A stretch of DNA of 64,000 bases from Bradyrhizobium iriomotense (GCF_018130765.1 NZ_JAFCJZ010000024.1:1-64000), one strand, 5' to 3'; counted from the stretch's first letter, positions 27,633 to 36,643 are shown. Numbers and translations are program-made. The notes: generated by a model from the letters alone, not told the origin.

Positions 27633-28134
27633 CGGCGGAAAGATTGCCGACGACAGCTTCGTCAAGCTCGCCGTCGACACCCCGCTGCCCGAGGGCGGCG
27701 ACATCCTGGTGCCGGCCGAGCGCTTTCTCGGCGAGGCCGACGCGCTGCTCAAGCGCACCGGCAAGGTCGGCGTGATCTGGCCGAACAATCGCGACATCGC
27801 CGAGCTCGTGCCGTATCTCGGCAAGATCGCCGCGGTCGCGCTGGTGTTCCCGAGCTTCCGCGATGGGCGCGCCTATAGCCAGGCGCGGCTGCTGCGCGAG
27901 CGCTACAATTATCGCGGTGAGCTACGCGCGACGGGCCAGGTGCTGCGCGACCAGTTCGTGTTCATGCTGCGCGCCGGCTTCGATTCCTTCGAGGTCAAGA
28001 AGCAGGCCGACGCGGAAGCCTTCATGCAGACCGCAAAGCGCTATTCGGTGTTCTACCAGCCGACCGGCGACGGCCGCATCACGGCGCTGCACCGGCGCAT
28101 GCAGCTGCGTCACTCCGAGGGTGTCGGCACGTGA
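27619..28134 (+). CDS. DUF934 domain protein
   Basis: 171 residues. The core VIWPNNRDIAELVPYLGKIA with ALVFPSFRDGRAYSQARLLR and then YRGELRATGQVLRDQF is the DUF934 signature, a protein regularly linked to cysI/cysH in proteobacteria. It overlaps cysI by 14 bp and cysH by 4 bp, so all three are translationally coupled. The biochemical role is not established. Confidence 0.93.
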   Translation: MPLVNGGKIADDSFVKLAVDTPLPEGGDILVPAERFLGEADALLKRTGKVGVIWPNNRDIAELVPYLGKIAAVALVFPSFRDGRAYSQARLLRERYNYRGELRATGQVLRDQFVFMLRAGFDSFEVKKQADAEAFMQTAKRYSVFYQPTGDGRITALHRRMQLRHSEGVGT

Positions 28135-28856
28135 ACGCGATCGCGTCTCAGGTTTCGTCCGTGTCTGCGTTGCCTTCGGCGGCGGAGCTCGATCGCGCCT
28201 TGCGCGATGCCTCGCCCGCGGAGGTCATCGCCGCGGCGCTGAAGACGGTCGGGCGCGAGAAGCTTGCGCTGGTGTCCTCCTTCGGCACGGAATCGGCGAC
28301 GCTCTTGAAGGTGATGGCGGATGTCGATCCCGCGATCCCCGTGATCTTCCTCGACACCGGCTGGCTGTTCGAGGAGACGCTGGCCTATCGTGATACGTTG
28401 ATCGCGACGCTGGGCCTCAAGGACGTCCGCTCGATCAAGCCGGCGGAGGAGGCGCTGTCGCGCGAAGATCCCGACCGCGACCTCTGGTTCTCCGATCCCG
28501 ATGCCTGCTGCCGCATCCGCAAGGTCGAGCCGCTGGCGCGCGCGCTGAAGCCGTTCGATGCCTGGCTCAACGGCCGCAAGCGCTTCCAGGGCAATGCACG
28601 CGCTGATATTCCCGTCGTCGAGGACGACGGCGGGAGGTTGAAGTTCAATCCCTTCGCCAATGTCTCGCGCGAAGAACTCGAAGCGATTTTCGTCCGCGCC
28701 AAATTGCCGCGTCATCCACTGGCTGCCTCCGGTTTCCTCTCGGTTGGGTGTATGCCTTGCACCAGCAGAACGGCCGAGGGCGAGGATGCGCGCGCCGGTC
28801 GCTGGCGCGGCCAGGCGAAGACAGAATGCGGCATCCATACGATGAAGACTTCGTAG
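28131..28856 (+). CDS. cysH: adenylyl-sulfate (APS) reductase, 4Fe-4S type
   Basis: 241 residues, GTG start overlapping the DUF934 stop. The ATP-PPase-like fold shows ALVSSFGTESATLLKVMADV and PVIFLDTGWLFEETLAYRD. Two cysteine pairs, C126-C127 and C207-x2-C210, plus the catalytic C233 in KTECGIH, are diagnostic of the iron-sulfur APS reductases, unlike the cluster-free PAPS enzyme of E. coli. It would reduce APS to sulfite and AMP with thioredoxin. It ends the cysG-cysH operon; a binding protein gene follows after 112 bp. Confidence 0.95.
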   Translation: MNAIASQVSSVSALPSAAELDRALRDASPAEVIAAALKTVGREKLALVSSFGTESATLLKVMADVDPAIPVIFLDTGWLFEETLAYRDTLIATLGLKDVRSIKPAEEALSREDPDRDLWFSDPDACCRIRKVEPLARALKPFDAWLNGRKRFQGNARADIPVVEDDGGRLKFNPFANVSREELEAIFVRAKLPRHPLAASGFLSVGCMPCTSRTAEGEDARAGRWRGQAKTECGIHTMKTS

Positions 28857-28968
28857 GACAGTCGGCCTGCAACGCCGCAAACAAGAAAATCCGGTTCCGT
28901 TGACTTGAGAGTGTTTCGCCCTGAGTTATGCCTGCGTGCCATCGATGACGCTGATGTCGTCGAGGTGA

Positions 28969-29970
28969 ATGGAGATGGATATGATGCGCCGTATCGTTCC
29001 GCTCGCTGCAGGACTGCTTTGGGCAAGCTCGGCTCTCGCCGCTGACATCAATCTTTTGAACGTGTCGTACGATCCGACGCGAGAACTCTACGTCGAGTTC
29101 AACAAGGCGTTCTCGACCGCCTATCAGAAGGAAACCGGCAAGAGCGTCGAGATCAAGCAGTCGCATGGCGGCAGCGGTTCGCAGGCGCGCGCGGTGATCG
29201 ACGGGTTGCAGGCCGATGTGGTGACGCTGGCGCTCGCCTACGACATCGACGCGATCGCGAACAAGGGACTGACCGCGGCCGATTGGCAGAAGCGCTTGCC
29301 GCAGAATTCATCGCCCTACACCTCGACCATCGTGTTCCTGGTGCGCAAGGGCAATCCCAAGGGCATCAAGGACTGGGACGATCTGCTCAAGCCCGGTGTT
29401 GCCGTGATCACGCCCAACCCGAAGACCTCTGGCGGGGCGCGCTGGAATTATCTCGCCGCCTGGGGCTTTGCGCAGAAGAAGTACGGCTCGGCCGACAAGG
29501 CCAAGGACTTCATCGGAAAACTCTACCAGCAGGTTCCGGTACTGGATACCGGCGCGCGCGGCGCCACCGTGACCTTCGTCGAGCGCGGCGTCGGCGACGT
29601 GCTGCTCGCCTGGGAGAACGAGGCCTATCTCGCGCTCAAGGAGTTTGGTCCGGAAAAATTCCAGATCGTAGCGCCGCCGCAGTCGATCCTCGCCGAGCCG
29701 CCGGTCGCAATCGTTGACAAGGTTGCCGACAAGAAGGGCACACGCAACGCCGCCGACGCCTACCTTCAGTACTGGTACACCAAGGAAGGTCAGGAGATCG
29801 CCGCGCGCAACTTCTACCGTCCGCGCGATGCCGAGATTGCCAAGAAGTATGAAAACGCTTTCGCCAAGGTCGAGCTGTTCACGATCGACGACGTCTTCGG
29901 CGGCTGGACCAAGGCGCAGAAGGAACATTTTGCCGACGGCGGCGTTTTTGATCAGATTTACAAGAACTGA
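28969..29970 (+). CDS. sulfate ABC transporter substrate-binding protein
   Basis: 333 residues with a clear signal peptide (cleavage after SSALAA) and mature ADINLLNVSYDPTRELYVEF, the standard Sbp/CysP opening. It carries KQSHGGSGSQARAVIDGLQ, NPKTSGGARWNYLAAWGF and GVGDVLLAWENEA, which shape the sulfate site. Start codon is ambiguous among ATGs at 28969, 28981 and 28984. It delivers sulfate or thiosulfate to CysT/W/A encoded just downstream. Confidence 0.95.
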   Translation: MEMDMMRRIVPLAAGLLWASSALAADINLLNVSYDPTRELYVEFNKAFSTAYQKETGKSVEIKQSHGGSGSQARAVIDGLQADVVTLALAYDIDAIANKGLTAADWQKRLPQNSSPYTSTIVFLVRKGNPKGIKDWDDLLKPGVAVITPNPKTSGGARWNYLAAWGFAQKKYGSADKAKDFIGKLYQQVPVLDTGARGATVTFVERGVGDVLLAWENEAYLALKEFGPEKFQIVAPPQSILAEPPVAIVDKVADKKGTRNAADAYLQYWYTKEGQEIAARNFYRPRDAEIAKKYENAFAKVELFTIDDVFGGWTKAQKEHFADGGVFDQIYKN

Positions 29971-30007
29971 TCGGGCGCTGTCGTAGGAGGCTTTAGCAGG
30001 GGGCCTG

Positions 30008-30844
30008 GTGAGCGCACTAGCAGCACGACGCCGGACATTGCCGGGCTTCGGTCTCACGATGGGACTGACGCTTTCCTGGCTGTCGATCATCATCCTGATT
30101 CCGCTCGCCGGCCTGTTCCTGAAATCGCTCGAGCTCAGCCCCGAGCAGTTCTGGAACATCCTCTCCAGCCGCCGCACTTTGAATGCGCTCCGGGTCTCCT
30201 TCGGACTCGCTTTTGCGGCGGCCTGCGTCAATCTGGTGATGGGCAGCATCATCGTCTGGGCGCTGGTGCGCTACCGCTTCCCCGGCCGGCGCATCTTCGA
30301 CGCCATCGTCGACGTGCCCTTCGCGCTGCCGACGGCTGTAGCTGGCGTCGCGCTGACCGCGCTGTTCGCCGAGAAGGGGTGGTTGGGTGCACCACTCGCC
30401 GCGCTCGGCATCAAGGTGGCGTTCACGCCGGTCGGCATCTTCGTCGCCATGATCTTCATCGGCATCCCCTTCGTGGTGCGCACCGTGCAGCCGGTGCTCC
30501 AGGATCTCGACCCCGAGATCGAGGAGGCCGCGGGCAGCCTGGGGGCCAGCCGCTGGCAGACCATCATTCGCGTGATCCTGCCCTCGCTCGCGCCAGCGCT
30601 GCTTACGGGCCTCGCGCTCGCCTTCGCGCGCGCGGTGGGTGAATACGGCTCGGTGATCTTCATCGCCGGCAATCTGCCCAACGTTTCCGAGATCGCGCCG
30701 CTCTTGATCGTGATCCGGCTCTCAGAGTTTCGCTATGCCGATGCGACCGCCATCGCGGTGGTCATGCTCGTCGTGTCCTTCGTCGTCATCTTCGCCGTCA
30801 ACCGGCTCCAGCGCTGGGCGCAGAGCCGGATCCCGGCGCGCTGA
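30008..30844 (+). CDS. cysT: sulfate ABC transporter permease CysT
   Basis: 278 residues, GTG start with GGGGG upstream. Six transmembrane helices; the EAA loop is seen at EEAAGSLGASRWQTIIRVIL, which docks CysA. It has VDVPFALPTAVAGVALTALF and GEYGSVIFIAGNLPN as typical CysT/U landmarks. It is second gene of the sulfate importer set, 10 bp before cysW. Confidence 0.95.
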   Translation: MSALAARRRTLPGFGLTMGLTLSWLSIIILIPLAGLFLKSLELSPEQFWNILSSRRTLNALRVSFGLAFAAACVNLVMGSIIVWALVRYRFPGRRIFDAIVDVPFALPTAVAGVALTALFAEKGWLGAPLAALGIKVAFTPVGIFVAMIFIGIPFVVRTVQPVLQDLDPEIEEAAGSLGASRWQTIIRVILPSLAPALLTGLALAFARAVGEYGSVIFIAGNLPNVSEIAPLLIVIRLSEFRYADATAIAVVMLVVSFVVIFAVNRLQRWAQSRIPAR

Positions 30845-30854
30845 GGGGGACGCG

Positions 30855-31778
30855 ATGACGATGCAGATCGCAGATGCCGTGTCGCTCTCGGCTTCCGATG
30901 CCAAGGCACGTGAAAAGGCGCGCGCACATGCGGCGGCCGCGCGCGACACCCTCCGCACCGAGGCGCGCGCGGTGCGCATCGCCATCATCACGCTGGCGGT
31001 GCTGTTCCTCACCGTCTTCGTCGTGCTGCCGCTGGTCGTGGTGTTCGCGCAGGCATTTTCGCGCGGCATTCTCGCCTATCTCGCCGCGCTCGCCGAGCCG
31101 GAGGCGATGGCGGCGATCAAGCTGACGTTGATTGTCGCGGCGATCTCGGTCGGCCTCAATCTCGTGTTCGGCCTCGTCGCCGCCTGGGCGATCGCCAAGT
31201 TCGAGTTCAAGGGCAAGACCTTCCTGATCACGCTGATCGACCTGCCGTTCTCCGTGAGTCCGGTGATCTCGGGCCTCGTCTTCGTGCTGCTGTTCGGCGC
31301 GCAGGGCTATTTCGGCAGCTGGCTGCGCGACCACGACATCCAGATCCTGTTCGCTGTGCCGGGCATCGCGCTTGCGACCACCTTCGTCACCTTCCCCTTC
31401 GTGGCGCGCGCGCTGATCCCCTTGATGCAGGAGCAGGGCACGCAGGAGGAGGAGGCCGCGATCTCGCTCGGCGCCTCGGGCCTGCAGACCTTCTTCCGCG
31501 TCACGCTGCCCAACATCAAATGGGGCGTGCTCTACGGCGTCCTGCTCTGCAACGCGCGCGCGATGGGCGAGTTCGGCGCGGTCTCGGTCGTCTCCGGCCA
31601 CATCCGCGGCGAGACCAACACCATGCCGCTGCTGGTCGAGATTCTCTACAACGAATACCAGTTCGTCGCCGCCTTCGCGATCGCCTCGCTGCTGGCGATG
31701 CTGGCGCTGATCACGCTGATCGCAAAAACCGTCCTCGAACGTCATCTCGATGAAGGAGAAGACGCAAGTGACCATTGA
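30855..31778 (+). CDS. cysW: sulfate ABC transporter permease CysW
   Basis: 307 residues from ATG 30855 (MTMQIADAVS); the frame extends upstream into cysT but that part is not protein-like. Permease with six transmembrane helices; the EAA loop is EEEAAISLGASGLQTFFRVT. It carries LIDLPFSVSPVISGLVFVLL and RAMGEFGAVSVVSGHIRGET, typical of CysW. An extra charged N-terminal 45 residues (AREKARAHAAAARDT) precede TM1. It overlaps the start of cysA. Confidence 0.95.
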   Translation: MTMQIADAVSLSASDAKAREKARAHAAAARDTLRTEARAVRIAIITLAVLFLTVFVVLPLVVVFAQAFSRGILAYLAALAEPEAMAAIKLTLIVAAISVGLNLVFGLVAAWAIAKFEFKGKTFLITLIDLPFSVSPVISGLVFVLLFGAQGYFGSWLRDHDIQILFAVPGIALATTFVTFPFVARALIPLMQEQGTQEEEAAISLGASGLQTFFRVTLPNIKWGVLYGVLLCNARAMGEFGAVSVVSGHIRGETNTMPLLVEILYNEYQFVAAFAIASLLAMLALITLIAKTVLERHLDEGEDASDH

Positions 31779-32802
31779 AGCCAAAAATCTCGTCAAGAAG
31801 TTCGGCACCTTTGCCGCGCTCGACGGCGTCGACCTCAAGGTCGACAACGGCGAATTGCTGGCGCTGCTCGGGCCCTCTGGCTCCGGCAAGACAACGTTGC
31901 TGCGGATCATCGCCGGCCTCGACTGGCCCGACTCCGGCGAAGTTTCCTTCAACGGCGAGGACGCGCTGGCGCAAGGAGCCCGCGAACGCCACGTCGGCTT
32001 CGTGTTCCAGCACTACGCGCTGTTCCGCCACATGACGGTGTTCGAGAACGTCGCCTTCGGCCTGCGCGTGCAGCCGCGCGCGGTGCGCAAGGACGAAGCG
32101 ACGATCCGTGCGCGCGTCAAGGAGCTGCTGGACCTCGTGCAGCTCGACTGGCTCGCCGATCGCTATCCGAGCCAGCTCTCCGGCGGCCAGCGTCAGCGCA
32201 TCGCGCTCGCCCGCGCGCTCGCGATCGAGCCGCGCATCCTGCTGCTCGACGAGCCCTTTGGTGCGCTCGATGCCAAGGTGCGGAAAGAACTGCGCAGATG
32301 GCTGCGCTCGCTGCACCATGAGATCAATGTCACCTCGATCTTCGTCACCCACGACCAGGAAGAGGCGCTCGAAGTCGCCAACCGCGTCGTGGTGATGGAC
32401 AAGGGCCGGATCGAGCAGATCGGCTCGCCCGACGATGTCTATGAGACCCCGGCGACCGCCTTCGTCCACGGCTTCATCGGCGAGTCCATCGAGCTGCCGG
32501 TCCAGGTCGATGGCGGCGTGATCAGGCTCGGCGACCAGCCGCTTCAGCTCGCGGCGGAGGGCCTGGCGTCTGGCGCGTCAAAGCTGTTCGTACGGCGACA
32601 TGACATGCTGGTCGGCCCGCCCGGCAGCGGCGCCTTCGAGGGCGCGGTCCAGCATGTCCGCAATTTTGGCCCGGTGCTGCGGGCCGAGGTCGCGCTGTCA
32701 GGCGGCGAAACCATCGAGATCGACGCCCCCCGCGACAAGGAACTGCGCGCCGGCGACACCATCGGCCTCAATCCCCGCCGCTACCGGATATTTGCGGGCT
32801 AA
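31768..32802 (+). CDS. cysA: sulfate ABC transporter ATP-binding protein CysA
   Basis: 344 residues from GTG 31768, preferred over ATG 31750 because AAGGAGA lies 8 bases before it. The GTG start overlaps cysW by 11 bp. Walker A GPSGSGKTTLLRIIAG, the Q-loop region FVFQHYALFRHMTVFENVAF, signature LSGGQRQRIALARALA, Walker B ILLLDEPFGALDAKV and the H-loop VTHDQEEAL are all intact. The C-terminal third is a TOBE-like regulatory domain. It energises sulfate/thiosulfate uptake at the inner membrane. Confidence 0.96.
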   Translation: MTIEAKNLVKKFGTFAALDGVDLKVDNGELLALLGPSGSGKTTLLRIIAGLDWPDSGEVSFNGEDALAQGARERHVGFVFQHYALFRHMTVFENVAFGLRVQPRAVRKDEATIRARVKELLDLVQLDWLADRYPSQLSGGQRQRIALARALAIEPRILLLDEPFGALDAKVRKELRRWLRSLHHEINVTSIFVTHDQEEALEVANRVVVMDKGRIEQIGSPDDVYETPATAFVHGFIGESIELPVQVDGGVIRLGDQPLQLAAEGLASGASKLFVRRHDMLVGPPGSGAFEGAVQHVRNFGPVLRAEVALSGGETIEIDAPRDKELRAGDTIGLNPRRYRIFAG

Positions 32803-32808
32803 GGTGCC

Positions 32809-32900
32809 GTCATTCCGGGGCGATGCGGAGCATCGGACCCGGAATCTGGAGATTGTGGCGCGAGATTCCGGGTTCGCGCTGGCGCGCGCCCCGGAACGAC
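32809..32900. repeat. family B inverted repeat (GTCATTCCGGGGCG arms)
   Basis: GTCATTCCGGGGCG at 32809 pairs imperfectly with CGCCCCGGAACGAC ending at 32900, and inner arms ACCCGGAATC and GATTCCGGGT pair around the core. A related copy is at 57721-57820. Confidence 0.8.
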
Positions 32901-32953
32901 AGCTACGATTTTCCTCAAAATTCACCTTTCAGCCACGGTTGGTATGCAACAAC

Positions 32954-32972
32954 GGCCCCCTCATTGGGGGCC
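32954..32972 (+). promoter_or_regulatory. hairpin covering the ribosome site of the CAP lipoprotein gene
   Basis: GGCCCCC (32954-32960) and GGGGGCC (32966-32972) form a 7-bp stem with loop TCATT. The 3' strand is the best Shine-Dalgarno candidate for ATG 32980. It may modulate translation, or be a weak terminator for the cys operon. Confidence 0.4.
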
Positions 32973-32979
32973 TCGATTC

Positions 32980-33483
32980 ATGCGCGCTGCGGCCGCAATT
33001 CTCGTCACTTTGCTGCTCGCCGGCTGCGCCGGCAACGAAGCACCGGTCCAGCAGCCGTCGATGTATACGGACATGGCGGTCCCGGGCGCCAAGCTCGACG
33101 CGCAGGCCGCCGCGGTGATGATTTCGCAATACCGCCAGAACAACATGCTCGGCACGGTCGTGATCGACCCTGATCTGATGCGGCTCGCCGAATCCCAGTC
33201 CCAGGCCATGGCGGCCGCCAACAAGATGGACCACGACGTCCGCGCGCCGCTGGCCAAGCGCCTTGCCACCGGCGGCTATCCGGCCACGGTTGCCGTCGAG
33301 AACGTCTCGGCCGGCTATCATACGCTGGCGGAAGCGTTTTCCGGCTGGCGCGACTCGCCTCCGCACCGCGCCAACATGCTCAAGGGCGGTGTCACAAAAT
33401 TGGGCATTGCCGCGAGCTATGCTCCGGGCACCAAGTACAAGGTGTTCTGGACCATGATCCTGGCCTCGACCGAGCCCCGATAA
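32980..33483 (+). CDS. CAP-domain (SCP/PR-1-like) lipoprotein
   Basis: 167 residues from ATG 32980. The first 16 residues (MRAAAAILVTLLLAGC) are a textbook lipoprotein signal with lipobox LAGC. The remaining CAP domain shows LAESQSQAMAAANKMDHDV, VAVENVSAGYHTLAEAFSGW and SPPHRANMLKG, including the conserved HRANML motif. CAP proteins act outside the cytoplasm; bacterial functions are mostly unknown. An ATG at 32944 would spoil the signal peptide. Confidence 0.88.
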   Translation: MRAAAAILVTLLLAGCAGNEAPVQQPSMYTDMAVPGAKLDAQAAAVMISQYRQNNMLGTVVIDPDLMRLAESQSQAMAAANKMDHDVRAPLAKRLATGGYPATVAVENVSAGYHTLAEAFSGWRDSPPHRANMLKGGVTKLGIAASYAPGTKYKVFWTMILASTEPR

Positions 33484-33561
33484 GCCAGACTTGATCCCGG
33501 GATGCATTGACGCCGCGGCCGAGTGTCGCCACGGTGGCTCGCCTTTTGCTATTGTTCCCTC

Positions 33562-34746
33562 ATGACCGATCACAGTCCGGAATCCGCCAGCGTCCCCGCG
33601 AATGCGCAACGCGTCCTGGTCCTGCAGGGCGGCGGTGCGCTCGGCTCCTATCAGGCCGGCGCCTATCAGGCGCTGTGCGGCTACGGCTTCGAGCCGGAAT
33701 GGGTCGCCGGCATCTCCATCGGCGCGATCAACGCCGCCATCATCGCCGGCAATGAAGGCCTCACCCGCGTCAAGCGGCTGAAGGAATTCTGGGAAATGGT
33801 CTCGGCGCCGGTGCCGTGGAAGCCGGTCGGCAAGAGCGATCACAGCCGCGAGCTGTTCAACTCCACGAGTGCGGCGCTGATCGCCACCTTCGGCGTGCCC
33901 GGCTTCTTCGTGCCGCGCGTTCCGCCCGCCCCGATGTGGCCGCCGGGCCATCCCGAAGCGGAAAGCTATTACGACACCGCGCCGCTGAAGAAGACGCTGG
34001 AGCGGCTGGTCGATTTCGATCGCATCAACGACCTCAAGACGCGCTTCTCGGTCGGCGCGGTCGGCGTCACCTCGGGCAACTTCAAATATTTCGACAATTA
34101 CGAGTTCAAGAAGCTCGGCAAGAAGATCGGCCCCGAGCACATCATGGCCTCCGGCGCGCTGCCGCCGGGCTTTCCGTCCGTGATCATCGACGGCGAGCAC
34201 TATTGGGACGGCGGCATCGCCTCCAACACTCCGCTCGACTACGTGCTCGACGCGGAGCTTGCGCGCGACATGCTGATCTTCCAGGTCGACCTGTTTTCGG
34301 CGCGCGGCGATTTGCCGAATTCGCTGCTCGAGGCGACCGAACGCGAGAAGGACATCCGCTTCTCCAGCCGCACGCGCATGAATACGGACAAGAACAAGCA
34401 GATCCACAATGCCCGCCGGGCCGTGCGCGACCTGATTTCCAAATTGCCCGATTATCTCAAGAACGACCCTTCCGTCGAATTCCTTGCCAAGGCAGCACGT
34501 GACAGCACTGTCACGGTGGTCCACCTGATCTATCGGAGCAAGAACTACGAATCCTCGTCCAAGGACTACGACTTCTCGCATGTCGCCATGGTCGAGCATT
34601 GGGAAGCCGGCGTGCGCGACGTGCACCTGTCGATGCGCCACAAGGACCGGTTGGACGAGCCGCAATCCGGCGAGACCATGGTGACCTACGATCTCACGGG
34701 GGACGTCACCGCGCCCCCGCCAAAAAGGAGCGAAGAACATGGGTAG
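33562..34746 (+). CDS. patatin-like phospholipase (DUF3734)
   Basis: 394 residues. The catalytic dyad is visible: S52 in GISIGAINAA (GxSxG) and D216 in YWDGGIASN (DGG). The oxyanion loop is LQGGGALGSYQAGAYQAL. The C-terminal DUF3734-type part follows from about residue 280. ATG 33562 (MTDHSPES) is preferred. It overlaps bdhA by 8 bp, so lipid or polyhydroxybutyrate turnover is implied by context. Confidence 0.92.
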   Translation: MTDHSPESASVPANAQRVLVLQGGGALGSYQAGAYQALCGYGFEPEWVAGISIGAINAAIIAGNEGLTRVKRLKEFWEMVSAPVPWKPVGKSDHSRELFNSTSAALIATFGVPGFFVPRVPPAPMWPPGHPEAESYYDTAPLKKTLERLVDFDRINDLKTRFSVGAVGVTSGNFKYFDNYEFKKLGKKIGPEHIMASGALPPGFPSVIIDGEHYWDGGIASNTPLDYVLDAELARDMLIFQVDLFSARGDLPNSLLEATEREKDIRFSSRTRMNTDKNKQIHNARRAVRDLISKLPDYLKNDPSVEFLAKAARDSTVTVVHLIYRSKNYESSSKDYDFSHVAMVEHWEAGVRDVHLSMRHKDRLDEPQSGETMVTYDLTGDVTAPPPKRSEEHG

Positions 34747-35527
34747 TCTCTCAGGCAAGAACGCCGTCGTGACCGGTTCGACCAGCGGCATCGGGCTCGC
34801 CTATGCGCGCGCCTTTGCCGCCGCCGGTGCCAACGTCGTCATCAACGGCTTCGGCTCCCCGGAGGACATCGAGAAGGAGCGCGCCAAGATCGAGTCGGAT
34901 TTCGGCGTCAAGGCGGTCTATTCGCCCGCCGACATGACCAAGCCCGCCGAGATCGCCGGGATGATCGCGCTCGGCGAGAAGTCGTTCGGCTCGGTCGACA
35001 TCCTCGTCAACAATGCCGGCATCCAGTTTGTCTCGCCGATCGAGGAATTCCCGCCGGAGAAGTGGGACCAGATCATCGCGATCAACCTGTCCTCGGCCTT
35101 CCATGCCATCCGCGCCGCGGTGCCCGGCATGAAGAAGAAGGGCTGGGGCCGCATCATCAATACGGCATCAGCGCACTCGCTGGTCGCCTCGCCCTTCAAG
35201 TCGGCCTACGTGTCGGCCAAGCACGGCATCGCCGGCCTGACCAAGACCGTGGCGCTGGAGGTCGCGACCCACAAGATCACCTGCAACTGCATCAGCCCCG
35301 GCTATGTCTGGACCCCGCTGGTGGAGAAGCAGATCCCCGACACGATGAAGGCGCGCGGCCTGACGCGCGAACAGGTCATCAACGACGTGCTGCTTGACGC
35401 GCAGCCGACCAAGGAGTTCGTCACCTCCGAGCAGGTCGCCGCCCTCGCGCTGTTTCTGTGCAGCGACGATGCCGCGCAGATCACCGGCACCAACCTGTCG
35501 ATCGACGGCGGCTGGACCGCGGAGTAG
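34739..35527 (+). CDS. bdhA: 3-hydroxybutyrate dehydrogenase
   Basis: 262-residue short-chain dehydrogenase that oxidises D-3-hydroxybutyrate to acetoacetate with NAD+. TGSTSGIGLAYARAF binds NAD, NNAGIQFVSPIEEFP contains the substrate-binding Gln, and the active site is S/Y/K (ASAHSLVASPFKSAYVSAKH). LDAQPTKEFVTSEQVAALAL is a bdhA hallmark. Translationally coupled to the patatin gene, it fits polyhydroxybutyrate breakdown. Confidence 0.94.
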   Translation: MGSLSGKNAVVTGSTSGIGLAYARAFAAAGANVVINGFGSPEDIEKERAKIESDFGVKAVYSPADMTKPAEIAGMIALGEKSFGSVDILVNNAGIQFVSPIEEFPPEKWDQIIAINLSSAFHAIRAAVPGMKKKGWGRIINTASAHSLVASPFKSAYVSAKHGIAGLTKTVALEVATHKITCNCISPGYVWTPLVEKQIPDTMKARGLTREQVINDVLLDAQPTKEFVTSEQVAALALFLCSDDAAQITGTNLSIDGGWTAE

Positions 35528-35540
35528 GCACTCGGTGCCA

Positions 35541-35624
35541 TAGGGTGGGCAAAGGCGCGTAGCGCCGTGCCCACCATTCCGCGATTGAGAGAGACGGTGG
35601 GCACGCTTCGCTTTGCCCACCCTA
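35541..35624. repeat. family D inverted repeat (TAGGGTGGGCAAAGGCG arms)
   Basis: TAGGGTGGGCAAAG at 35541 and CTTTGCCCACCCTA ending at 35624 pair. Inner GTGCCCACC and GGTGGGCAC pair as well. A second copy is at 51639-51763. Confidence 0.9.
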
Positions 35625-35655
35625 CGGCATCGAGAACGAGGCGGCCGTTCCCCGC

Positions 35656-36480
35656 TCAATGCGTCCAGGCCAGCGCTGTCACGAATGCCGACGACAGGTT
35701 CAGCTCGGCGAACATGATCTTGCCGGCGACCACGAACAGTACGCTGGCAAGCGTCAGGCGCAGCACCGTCTCGGGGACGCGCGTCGCGCTGTAGCTGCCG
35801 ACGATGATGCCGGGCAGCGAGCCCAGCAGCAGCACGCCCATCAGGCCCCAGTCGACATCGCCGAGCGCCCAGTGCCCGACGCCCGCGACCAGGGTCAGCG
35901 GCACGGCATGGGCGATGTCGGAGCCGACGATGGTCGCCATCGGCAGGCGCGGGTAGAGCAGCAGCAGCACGGTGACGCCGACCGCGCCGGCGCCGACCGA
36001 CGAAATCGACACCAGCACGCCGAGCACGATGCCGGTGATAACGGTCGCGATCGCCGTGGTGCGCTCGTCGACCCGCTCCAGCGTCCTGCGGTAGCGCTCC
36101 ATGATCGCCTTGCGGAAGATCAGCGACGTGGCGGTCAGCAGAAGCGCGAAGCACAGCACCAAATTGACCAAGCTGCGCTCGGTATCGCTTTTGAGATCGA
36201 GCTTCCACAGCACCAACAGCGTCAGCGCGCTGGCCGGAATACTGCCGCAGGCGAGCCGCAGCACCGCCGGCCAGTGCACGCTGCGAGACCAGCCATGCAC
36301 GATGCTGCCGCCGGTCTTGGTGGCGGCGGCGTAGAGCAGGTCGGTGCCGACGGCGGTGGAGGGATGGACGCCGAACAGCAGGATCAGCAGCGGCGTCATC
36401 AACGAGCCGCCACCCACGCCGGTCATCCCGACAAGCAGGCCGACGCCGAATCCGGAGGCGACGTAGAGTGGATCAATCAT
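35656..36480 (-). CDS. TauE/SafE family sulfite/anion exporter
   Basis: 274 residues with about eight transmembrane helices. The N-terminal half-repeat GFGVGLLVGMTGVGGGSLMT and HPSTAVGTDLLYAAATKTGG, and the second half-repeat LVSISSVGAGAVGVTVLLLL with TIVGSDIAHAVPLTLVAGVG, define the family. Members export sulfite, sulfoacetate or other organic anions. It is separated by several genes from the cys region, so a sulfur role is only a guess. Confidence 0.92.
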   Translation of the reverse strand: MIDPLYVASGFGVGLLVGMTGVGGGSLMTPLLILLFGVHPSTAVGTDLLYAAATKTGGSIVHGWSRSVHWPAVLRLACGSIPASALTLLVLWKLDLKSDTERSLVNLVLCFALLLTATSLIFRKAIMERYRRTLERVDERTTAIATVITGIVLGVLVSISSVGAGAVGVTVLLLLYPRLPMATIVGSDIAHAVPLTLVAGVGHWALGDVDWGLMGVLLLGSLPGIIVGSYSATRVPETVLRLTLASVLFVVAGKIMFAELNLSSAFVTALAWTH

Positions 36481-36643
36481 GGTCCGGGGAATCTTAGGTT
36501 TATCTCGTCAGTTGGGCAATATGACGTAGAATAAAGTTTCCCTAGGGCGCAACTACTTGGACAGAATAAGAAAAATCATGCTGCGCCGGAAGGCTCGATG
36601 GGTGTTTCACCTCTTTCCCGGGCCTGCTGCGAAACAGCCGTGC

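Noticed and set aside
25971..27824. Long leftward frame opposite cysI
   Set aside because: Antisense shadow of cysI with no recognisable protein features.
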